Shown in pieces: positions 1 to 5,145 of a stretch of 9,106 bases of DNA. The notes beneath the pieces were generated by a model, which was given only the letters and a program-made list of their open reading frames with translations, searched no databases and was not told where the DNA came from. The translations under genes and the position numbers were made by a program. How positions within the stretch are numbered: position 1 is the stretch's first letter; the number at the start of each line of letters is the position of its first letter. Source of the stretch: an uncultured Eubacteriales bacterium (lineage in GTDB: Bacteria; Bacillota; Clostridia; Lachnospirales; Lachnospiraceae); contig CASFUI010000101.1 of NCBI GenBank assembly GCA_949297565.1, positions 1 to 9,106 on the forward strand, given 5' to 3'.

Positions 1-30
1 ACATCAAATGAGTAGAAAGTGGGGATATTC

Positions 31-396
31 ATGGAAATACAAAAAATAAACTATGATTTTTCCGTATGTAAAGTGAAAGATTATTCGTTAGTCGATTTCA
101 ATTGCGAATACTGCTTTCTTGGCAAAACAGACGAAGAACACTCCCTTGTTTGCATTACAGAAAATACGCCCGAAAATGTCATTGAACAAAATGACGGCTG
201 GAAAGCATTTCGTATTCAAGGCATTCTGGATTTTTCCCTAATTGGAATTCTGGCAAAGCTGGCAGAGTTGCTGGCTGGAAACGATATAAGCATTTTTGCT
301 GTATCGACTTATAACACGGACTATATTCTGATAAAACAAGAAAAGTATGAACAGGCGTTAAAAATACTTTCTGCTGCCGGGTATAAAGTCATTTAA
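31..396 (+). CDS. Small ACT-domain protein (ACT_7 / CASTOR-like ACT family)
   Basis: A 121-residue protein with no signal peptide or membrane segment, so presumably cytoplasmic. The C-terminal half (about residues 56-121) reads as an ACT domain of the ACT_7 type: an aromatic 'WKAFRIQG' strand, then a helix with 'GILAKLAELLA', then 'ISIFAVSTYNTDYILIK' and a final helix 'EQALKILSAAGYKV'. The N-terminal half resembles the small beta-rich domain that precedes ACT_7 in related stand-alone proteins. ACT domains usually bind amino acids or similar small ligands; nothing here identifies the ligand, and no enzyme domain is attached. I chose the ATG at 31 because a GTGGGG motif ends about 6 bases upstream; an in-frame GTG at 19 would add four residues but lies inside that motif. 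A terminator follows at 436, so the transcript probably ends with this gene. Family call fairly sure; role unknown. Confidence 0.82.
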   Translation: MEIQKINYDFSVCKVKDYSLVDFNCEYCFLGKTDEEHSLVCITENTPENVIEQNDGWKAFRIQGILDFSLIGILAKLAELLAGNDISIFAVSTYNTDYILIKQEKYEQALKILSAAGYKVI

Positions 397-435
397 TCCC
401 TTACATTTTATAGAAAACGGTCTCTATATTATTTG

Positions 436-466
436 CGGTCACGCTCCATCGGCGTGGCCGATTTTT
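436..466 (+). terminator. Rho-independent terminator after the ACT gene
   Basis: A 9-bp stem (436-444 with 452-460, one U-G wobble, 7-base loop) is followed directly by ATTTTT. It sits 40 bases after the ACT-domain stop codon and just before the insertion-element remnant. Confidence 0.8.
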
Positions 467-476
467 GTATTAAGAA

Positions 477-499
477 AACCACGCGATAGTCGCATGGTT
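477..499. repeat. Left-end imperfect hairpin of the IS200/IS605 remnant
   Basis: AACCA pairs with TGGTT, and inside them GCGA pairs with TCGC around a TAG loop; a C/A mismatch separates the two helices. Such mismatched subterminal hairpins are the TnpA recognition structures of this family. Confidence 0.65.
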
Positions 500-534
500 A
501 TGTAGGAGCTTTAGCGATGTATTCAGTTAATAAA

Positions 535-595
535 CTCCTAATGTGTATAATAAAAACATGACCTGACAGTTACGTAAATAAATACACATTAGGAG
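535..595 (+). promoter_or_regulatory. Inverted repeat that can sequester the tnpA Shine-Dalgarno
   Basis: Positions 535-548 are a perfect 14-base inverted complement of 582-595, with 33 bases between. The right arm covers most of the tnpA ribosome binding site AGGAGG (591-596). A TATAAT hexamer (546-551) overlaps the left arm, so RNA started there would lack that arm, while RNA read in from outside would contain both and fold up the binding site. TAGGAG at 503-508 could also pair with CTCCTA at 535-540 as an alternative fold. IS200 elements are known to block tnpA translation with a 5' leader hairpin; IS10 and IS50 similarly silence read-through transcripts. Confidence 0.7.
546..551 (+). promoter_or_regulatory. 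Possible tnpA -10 hexamer
   Basis: A perfect TATAAT lies 54 bases before the tnpA ATG. The hexamer 17-18 bases upstream (around 522-528) matches TTGACA poorly, so at best a weak promoter, as is usual for IS200-type elements. Confidence 0.35.
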
Positions 596-604
596 GACAG
601 TAAA

Positions 605-790
605 ATGACTGATCAAAATACTGACGTTAAGAGTTTAGCACATACAAAATGGAACTGTAAATATCATGTGGTATTTGCACCAAAGTATAGAAGAAAGGTA
701 TTCTATAACGAAAAAAGAGAAGATATCAGATAAATAATAAGAACATTGTGCCAGTGGAAAGGAGTAGAAATATTAGGGCTATGCCCGAAA
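605..790 (+). pseudogene. tnpA: tnpA, IS200/IS605 Y1 transposase, truncated and interrupted
   Basis: From ATG 605, eight bases after AGGAGG, the frame encodes the family's N-terminus, including 'KWNCKYHVVFAPKYRRKVFY'. After 42 codons a TAA (731-733) stands where the family usually has an acidic residue, so one G-to-T change of a GAA codon would explain it. The same frame continues with recognisable transposase sequence 'IIRTLCQWKGVEILG' and then jumps to right-end sequence. The HUH histidines, the catalytic tyrosine and the whole C-terminal two thirds are gone. The copy is therefore dead twice over, by nonsense mutation and by internal deletion; the order of events cannot be read from the sequence. 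The 3' limit given is the approximate deletion junction. Confidence 0.85.
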
Positions 791-818
791 AGGAAAGACC
801 ACCCGCTATTGCGGGTGG
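785..818 (-). terminator. IS right-end hairpin, probably acting as terminator for the bacteriohemerythrin
   Basis: A perfect 8-bp stem (799-806 with 811-818, 4-base loop) forms the right-end hairpin of the element. Read on the minus strand, just after the stop codon at 826-828, it is followed by TCTTTCCTTTT, a T-rich run typical of intrinsic terminators. On the plus strand no T-run follows. The structure is clear; the terminator role is inferred. Confidence 0.55.
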
Positions 819-825
819 ATGATTC

Positions 826-1248
826 TTAAAGCCGTTCGCTGTTTCCGCGCATATTAATATACTCAGCCACAGAGCGGTCAAAAGTCTTAATGTGATTGAA
901 CAGCCAGTCCACAACATTTTTCTGTACCTGTGCGACAAATTCTTCGGTAGGCCCCTCGGACTCTTCAAGCATATCATAGAGTTCGTCTATAGCATTCTTA
1001 AATTCAGCGTGTTTTTTCTTGTGCTGCTCGAGTTCAGGATAACCTGAATCAGCCTGAAGCTTTTCCTCTTCAGAAAAGTGGAAATCCGTGTATTCACTTA
1101 AGTAGTCAAGCATCTGAATAGCCTTGACCTTTCCGGAGCCGTCCTCGCAGCTTGAGACAAGGTTGCTGATTTTTTCGATTAATTCCCTGTGCTGAGAGTC
1201 AATGGTATCATTTCCTGTTATTAATGTATCGTCAAATTCGATAAGCAT
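826..1248 (-). CDS. Bacteriohemerythrin
   Basis: A 140-residue single-domain hemerythrin that carries a non-haem di-iron centre and reversibly binds O2. All seven iron ligands of the family are visible in the right order and spacing: His20 ('DSQHREL'), His57 and Glu61 ('FHFSEEE'), His76 and His80 ('EQHKKKH'), His119 and Asp124 ('FNHIKTFD'). The length fits the usual ~135 residues, and there is no signal peptide or fused sensor domain, so it is a cytoplasmic stand-alone protein. In anaerobes such proteins are thought to buffer, deliver or sense oxygen; the specific role here is inferred. The ATG at 1246-1248 has GGAGG 10 bases upstream. It is transcribed divergently from the ATP synthase operon. 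The IS remnant ends right at its stop codon, so the last few residues after 'EYINMR' could have been altered by the insertion. Confidence 0.93.
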   Translation of the reverse strand: MLIEFDDTLITGNDTIDSQHRELIEKISNLVSSCEDGSGKVKAIQMLDYLSEYTDFHFSEEEKLQADSGYPELEQHKKKHAEFKNAIDELYDMLEESEGPTEEFVAQVQKNVVDWLFNHIKTFDRSVAEYINMRGNSERL

Positions 1249-1324
1249 AGTAAATATACCTCCATTAAATTATAGTTTAAGTGTTATTCTGTGCATAGAT
1301 AAAATGTATTCTGCTGTTTGTTTC

Positions 1325-1353
1325 ATATTATCACAGCGGCAGTATGAAATCAA
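1325..1353 (-). promoter_or_regulatory. Candidate promoter of the bacteriohemerythrin, with overlapping dyad
   Basis: On the minus strand TTGATT (1348-1353) and TAATAT (1325-1330) are separated by 17 bases; GATAAT at 1327-1332 is an alternative -10. An inverted repeat TTTCATA (1321-1327) / TATGAAA (1343-1349), 22 bases centre to centre, overlaps both hexamers and could be an operator. The matches are only moderate. Confidence 0.35.
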
Positions 1354-1403
1354 GAAGCATAAATTTTGTAAATTCTTTTTTACTTAAAAATCAACAAAAA
1401 AAT

Positions 1404-1433
1404 TTGACATATTTCGAATAATTAATATATAAT
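1404..1433 (+). promoter_or_regulatory. Sigma-A promoter of the ATP synthase operon
   Basis: TTGACA (1404-1409) and TATAAT (1428-1433) are both perfect consensus, with an 18-base spacer. Transcription would start near 1440, giving an untranslated leader of about 120 bases before atpB. No better candidate occurs in the AT-rich stretch 1249-1561, which holds no gene. Confidence 0.75.
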
Positions 1434-1451
1434 TCATAAAAACATTTTTAA

Positions 1452-1472
1452 ATATTAAAAATTTTTTAATAT
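1452..1472. repeat. AT-only palindrome in the atp leader
   Basis: Ten bases (1452-1461) are an exact inverted complement of 1463-1472 around one central base, all A and T. It lies just after the predicted start of transcription. It could be a protein site or just chance in AT-rich DNA. Confidence 0.3.
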
Positions 1473-1544
1473 GTATAAAAAAGACTTGTAATTAAGTTTT
1501 GGCAGATGTATATTAACGTCGATTGGAAGTAATATATTACAATC

Positions 1545-1554
1545 AGGAGGTGAT
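1545..1554 (+). promoter_or_regulatory. Ribosome binding site that fixes the atpB start
   Basis: AGGAGGTGAT is a full-length anti-16S match seven bases before ATG 1562. It rules in that start over an in-frame TTG at 1523, which would add 13 residues foreign to the family. Confidence 0.9.
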
Positions 1555-1561
1555 AAAACAC

Positions 1562-2248
1562 ATGGGCAATTTGACAGAGACTCTGATGAAGGAACTGGAG
1601 TGTGAAACGGTTTTTACAATACCTATTTTCGGAGGTATTGATGTAGCGGAATCCGTTGTCGTAACGTGGATTATCATGGCAGTTTTGGTGCTTGCGGCAT
1701 TTATTCTGACAAGGAATCTTCGTGTTGACCACATCAGTAAGCGTCAGGCAGTAGCTGAGACGATTGTTACCAAGCTGACAGGAATGGTTGAGGATATGAC
1801 GGGGTCTGAGGGAAAGCGATATGCGCCTTATCTGGCAACAGTGCTTGTGTACATAGGAATCGCCAATATTATAGGTCTGTTCGGCTTTAAATCCCCTACA
1901 AAGGATTTGAATGTCACAGCGGCATTGGCAATCATGAGTATCGTTTTAGTTGAAGCTGCGGGCATATATCAGAGGGGTGTAAAAAAATGGCTGCATAAGT
2001 TTACAGAGCCTATAGCTATTGTTACACCAATCAATATCCTTGAAGTTTTTACAAGACCGCTGTCGCTGTGTATGCGACTTTTCGGCAACGTGCTGGGCTC
2101 TTTTGTAATTATGGAGCTTTTAAAAATGGTTGTCCCGGTCATTGTTCCGGCAGTTTTCTGCCTGTACTTTGATATTTTTGACGGTCTGCTTCAGGCATAT
2201 GTCTTTGTATTTTTAACGTCTCTCTATATTAAAGAGGCAGTTGAGTAG
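1562..2248 (+). CDS. atpB: ATP synthase Fo subunit a
   Basis: A 228-residue integral membrane protein that forms the two half-channels for ions beside the c-ring and, with b, the Fo stator. The essential arginine is Arg172 in 'PLSLCMRLFGNVLGSF', the hallmark of subunit a. Other family signatures are 'LFGFKSPTKDLNVTAALA' (106-123) and 'GLLQAYVFVFLTSLYI' (208-223). Hydrophobic segments lie at about 31-50, 89-108, 117-135, 176-203 and 206-223, with the arginine-bearing helix entering near 160. It is slightly short but complete, as in many Firmicutes. It is the first gene of the operon; no atpI-like gene precedes it. A 96-base gap, longer than any other in the operon, separates it from atpE. Confidence 0.97.
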   Translation: MGNLTETLMKELECETVFTIPIFGGIDVAESVVVTWIIMAVLVLAAFILTRNLRVDHISKRQAVAETIVTKLTGMVEDMTGSEGKRYAPYLATVLVYIGIANIIGLFGFKSPTKDLNVTAALAIMSIVLVEAAGIYQRGVKKWLHKFTEPIAIVTPINILEVFTRPLSLCMRLFGNVLGSFVIMELLKMVVPVIVPAVFCLYFDIFDGLLQAYVFVFLTSLYIKEAVE

Positions 2249-2293
2249 GCTTGGCATTTTTATCATTTTTTAAAAAGAATTTAAACAGAAAGA

Positions 2294-2324
2294 CGGCAAA
2301 TGTGAATTGTAAATAATATTGCCG
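2294..2324 (+). other. Possible hairpin before atpE
   Basis: CGGCAA (2294-2299) can pair with TTGCCG (2319-2324) across a 19-base AT-rich loop, ending 7 bases before the atpE ribosome binding site. A T-rich stretch (2256-2271) lies upstream. In other bacteria the atpE leader boosts translation of the multi-copy c subunit; such a role here is only a suggestion. Confidence 0.3.
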
Positions 2325-2344
2325 GGAAAATGGAGGAAAATTAT

Positions 2345-2569
2345 ATGAATACATTAATAGCAATTGGTGCAGGTATTGCGGTTTTAGGCGGACTTGGTGC
2401 AGGTATCGGTATAGGAATTGCGACGGGTAAGGCTTCAGAGGCAGTGGCAAGACAGCCTGAGGCAGAAAGCAAAATAAGCAAGACACTGATTCTTGGTTGT
2501 GCTCTTGCGGAGGCAACTGCTATTTATGGTTTTGTTATCGCTTTGATGATTATTATTATGTTACAGTAA
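2345..2569 (+). CDS. atpE: ATP synthase Fo subunit c (proteolipid)
   Basis: A 74-residue hairpin of two transmembrane helices that oligomerises into the rotor ring. Helix 1 (about 3-26) has the Gly-Ala repeat of the family ('GGLGAGIGIGIATG'). The polar loop is 'ARQPEAE' (35-41), which touches gamma and epsilon, and helix 2 (about 47-72) carries the ion-binding Glu56 in 'ALAEATAIYG'. Compared with Na+-type c subunits such as Ilyobacter, the helix-1 glutamine is Ile23 and the serine after the carboxylate is Ala57, although Thr58 and Tyr61 are kept. This points to protons as the coupling ion (inferred). ATG 2345 is chosen because GGAGG at 2332-2336 lies 8 bases before it; an in-frame ATG at 2330 overlaps that site. 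Confidence 0.97.
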   Translation: MNTLIAIGAGIAVLGGLGAGIGIGIATGKASEAVARQPEAESKISKTLILGCALAEATAIYGFVIALMIIIMLQ

Positions 2570-2591
2570 TTTTGAAAGGCAGGTTGGTAAA

Positions 2592-3077
2592 ATGCTCCGT
2601 TTAGATTGGAATTTCTTATTTACCGTAATAAATCTTTTACTGCTTTTCGTTTTAATGAGAATATTTTTGTTTAAACCTGTTCAGAAAATTATTGCTGCTA
2701 GACAGCAGGAGGCTGACAGACAGTTTGAGGAAGCAGCAGCCAAAAAGGCGGAGGCTGACGGTTTGAAGCTGCAATACGAACAGTCTATTGCAAGTGCCGA
2801 GGAGGAAAAGACCAAGACATTGCAGGAGACCAGGAGGAAAGCAGACGCAGAGTACCACAGAATTGTCACGGATGCACAGGATAAGGCAAAGCAGATTAAG
2901 GATGATGCAGCAGTAGAAGCACAAAATCAGAAGCTTCAGATATTAAAGAAGGCTGAGAAGGAAATTGCTGATATGGTTGTAAGTGCAGCGGTAAAAGTTG
3001 TGGGAGAAAAAAAGGGTGCGGATGTTGACAGTTCCCTTTACAATGAATTTTTAGATAAAGCAGGTGATAGACAGTGA
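2592..3077 (+). CDS. atpF: ATP synthase Fo subunit b (peripheral stalk)
   Basis: A 161-residue protein of the usual architecture: an N-terminal membrane anchor (about 7-27, 'FTVINLLLLFVLMRIFLF'), then a long charged Ala/Glu/Lys/Gln-rich helix (about 30-140) that forms the dimeric stator coiled coil, and a short C-terminal region expected to bind delta. 'LFKPVQKII' after the anchor is the conserved exit from the membrane. There is only one b gene, so the stalk is presumably a b homodimer. A weak AGGCAGG site precedes ATG 2592. Its stop overlaps the GTG start of the next gene by four bases (GTGA), implying translational coupling to the fused delta-alpha protein, whose delta part is its binding partner. 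Confidence 0.96.
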   Translation: MLRLDWNFLFTVINLLLLFVLMRIFLFKPVQKIIAARQQEADRQFEEAAAKKAEADGLKLQYEQSIASAEEEKTKTLQETRRKADAEYHRIVTDAQDKAKQIKDDAAVEAQNQKLQILKKAEKEIADMVVSAAVKVVGEKKGADVDSSLYNEFLDKAGDRQ

Positions 3078-5125
3078 CACAGGCAGCTATTGATTATGCG
3101 TCAGGATTGCGCAAAACGGAAACTCCAAAGGAATTGCTTTTGCAGGTTAAAGATATTCTTGAAGCTGTACCGCAGATTCGCTCGGAATTTGAAAATCCGA
3201 CCGTGTCTGTTGAGAAAAAACACCTGGTTATTGACAGAGTATTTCCTAAGGAAATAAGAGATTTTTTGAAAATTTTATGTGACAACATGGATTTCAGGTT
3301 GTTCGATGAGATTTGCGATGCTTATGAAGAACTCGGAAAAACACCTCATTCAGAGGCTAATCAGGCACAGTTACTCTATGTTACGCCTCCTACTGACGAA
3401 CAGCTTGAGGGAATAAAGAATTTTCTTGAAAAGGAATTTCACAATCCTGATATTAAACTTGAGTGTAAAGCTGATAAATCTTTAAAAAGCGGGTTCATTT
3501 TAAGAGTAGGCACAAAGGAGTATGACTGGAGTGAACGCGGAAGAATTGAACAGCTTCAGAATACTATTGCTAAGGCGGTAAATTCTTCAAGAAATACTAC
3601 ATTCAGCGAAGAGGGAATTATTTCAATTCTCAGAAGTGAGATTGCTGATTTTGAACTTGAAGCTAAAAATAAGGAAATTGGTGTTGTTAATTGGGTCGGC
3701 GACGGAATTGCCAACGTTGACGGAATTGACCATGCGTTTTACGGTGAGATTGTCGTATTTGACTGCGGCGTAAAGGGCATGGTTCAGGATGTCAGAAGAG
3801 ATGAGATAGGTGTTATACTTTTTGGCAGGGACACAGAGATTAAAGAGGGCACAAGAGTTGTCCGCACAGGCAAAATGGCCGGTATTCCGGTCGGCGACGC
3901 ATTTAAGGGAAGAATAGTAGATGCGCTCGGTGCTCCGATTGACGGGCAGGGTGACATTGAATCCACAGGTTTCAGACCGATTGAATTTCCGGCACCGAGC
4001 ATTGTTGACAGAAAGTCGGTATCAGTTCCTATGGAGACAGGTATTCTCTCAATAGATTCAATGTTTCCTATAGGACGCGGGCAGAGAGAGCTTATTATCG
4101 GAGATCGTCAGACCGGTAAGACATCTATAGCTATGGACACAATTATTAACCAGAAGGGCAAGGATGTCATATGTATTTACGTGGCTATAGGACAGAAGGC
4201 ATCGACTATTGCCAAACTGGTTAATACATTGAAGAAAAGTGACGCAATGGAGTACACTATAATCGTGTCGGCGACAGCCTCTGACCCGGCTCCTTTGCAG
4301 TATATTGCTCCTTATTCGGGAACGGCGCTTGCAGAGTACTTTATGTATCAGGGCAAGGATGTTCTGATTGTATATGATGACCTCTCAAAGCATGCGGTTG
4401 CATATAGAGCTATTTCGCTGCTGCTTGAACGCTCGCCTGGGCGAGAGGCATATCCGGGTGATGTATTTTACCTTCATTCAAGACTGCTTGAACGCTCAAG
4501 CCGTCTCACTCCTGAGGCGGGCGGCGGCTCGATTACGGCGCTGCCTATTATTGAGACTCAGGCAGGAGACGTATCGGCATATATTCCGACAAATGTAATT
4601 TCTATTACGGATGGTCAGATTTTCCTGGAAAGTGAGCTGTTTTTTGCAGGTCAGAGACCTGCTGTTAATGTAGGTCTTTCAGTATCGCGTGTGGGCGGCG
4701 CTGCCCAGACTAAGGCGATGAAGAAAGCGGCAGGAAGTATTCGTATTGATTTGGCTCAGTACAGAGAAATGGAAGTGTTTACACAGTTCTCTTCGGATTT
4801 GGACGAGAGCACAAAGAAGCAGCTTGCGCACGGCAAGGCGCTTATGGAGCTGTTAAAACAGCCTCTTGGTCATCCGATGAGCATGGCGGAGCAGGTTATA
4901 ACATTGGTTTGTGCTAATGCTCACATTTTCAGTGACCTTGATGTTAGCCGTGTCAAACCGTTTCAGAATGAATTGCTTTCTGAATTTAATCTGAATTATT
5001 CTGATATTTTAAATCAGCTTGAGACTAATAAGATGCTGTCTGATGATATTAAGGATTCAATTGTTAAGGCAGCACAGGATTTTAAGAACAGTAAAATTAC
5101 AAAGGAAGCGGAAGCAGAAACTTAA
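3074..5125 (+). CDS. atpHA: Fused ATP synthase F1 subunits delta and alpha
   Basis: A single 683-codon frame starting at GTG 3074 (AGGTG 7 bases upstream). Residues 1 to about 173 are subunit delta: an N-terminal helical domain (about 1-90) and the conserved C-terminal signature 'KSGFILRVG...WSERGRIEQL' (139-161). From about 175 on it is a complete alpha subunit: N-terminal helix 'ISILRSEIADFE', beta-barrel domain (to ~265), Walker A 'GDRQTGKT' (343-350), Walker B-like 'LIVYDDLSKHA' (431-441), the alpha signature 'RSPGREAYPGDVFYLHSR' (453-470), the arginine finger Arg539 in 'SVSRVGGAAQ', and the helical C-domain. Lengths (about 174 + 509) match the two separate subunits, so nothing is lost and no long linker is added. 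No in-frame ATG, GTG or TTG occurs between codons 77 and 235. Alpha is the non-catalytic nucleotide-binding subunit and delta joins F1 to b. Post-translational cleavage cannot be excluded. Confidence 0.96.
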   Translation: MTQAAIDYASGLRKTETPKELLLQVKDILEAVPQIRSEFENPTVSVEKKHLVIDRVFPKEIRDFLKILCDNMDFRLFDEICDAYEELGKTPHSEANQAQLLYVTPPTDEQLEGIKNFLEKEFHNPDIKLECKADKSLKSGFILRVGTKEYDWSERGRIEQLQNTIAKAVNSSRNTTFSEEGIISILRSEIADFELEAKNKEIGVVNWVGDGIANVDGIDHAFYGEIVVFDCGVKGMVQDVRRDEIGVILFGRDTEIKEGTRVVRTGKMAGIPVGDAFKGRIVDALGAPIDGQGDIESTGFRPIEFPAPSIVDRKSVSVPMETGILSIDSMFPIGRGQRELIIGDRQTGKTSIAMDTIINQKGKDVICIYVAIGQKASTIAKLVNTLKKSDAMEYTIIVSATASDPAPLQYIAPYSGTALAEYFMYQGKDVLIVYDDLSKHAVAYRAISLLLERSPGREAYPGDVFYLHSRLLERSSRLTPEAGGGSITALPIIETQAGDVSAYIPTNVISITDGQIFLESELFFAGQRPAVNVGLSVSRVGGAAQTKAMKKAAGSIRIDLAQYREMEVFTQFSSDLDESTKKQLAHGKALMELLKQPLGHPMSMAEQVITLVCANAHIFSDLDVSRVKPFQNELLSEFNLNYSDILNQLETNKMLSDDIKDSIVKAAQDFKNSKITKEAEAET

Positions 5126-5145
5126 GTGATACGGAGTGATGTGTT

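Larger units (their letters stand above)
477..825 (+). mobile_element. Internally deleted IS200/IS605-family element remnant
   Basis: A left-end imperfect hairpin (477-499), the first ~57 codons' worth of a Y1-transposase gene, and a right-end perfect hairpin (799-818) lie within 350 bases. An intact IS200-type element of this family carries a tnpA of about 130-155 codons, so several hundred bases are missing from the middle, with the junction near 775-790. This family moves as single-stranded DNA and uses subterminal hairpins rather than terminal inverted repeats, so no target duplication is expected and none is seen. The outer boundaries are approximate: the left end probably lies a few bases before 477, and the right end lies near 820-830, close to the stop codon of the neighbouring minus-strand gene. 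With both ends present it could in principle be mobilised in trans by a related TnpA, as palindrome-associated non-autonomous elements are. Confidence 0.8.

Noticed and set aside
477..600. CRISPR or tandem repeat array suggested by several palindromes
   Set aside because: The palindromes differ in sequence and spacing and are explained by IS200/IS605 end and leader structures.
826..977. Minus-strand frame 726-977 as a gene
   Set aside because: It lies antisense to the IS remnant and in another frame of the bacteriohemerythrin gene, with no family resemblance or ribosome binding site.
1321..1349. Inverted repeat TTTCATA/TATGAAA as a small RNA or terminator stem
   Set aside because: Seven A/T-rich pairs around 15 unpaired bases make a weak RNA stem with no T-run; an operator is the more sensible reading.
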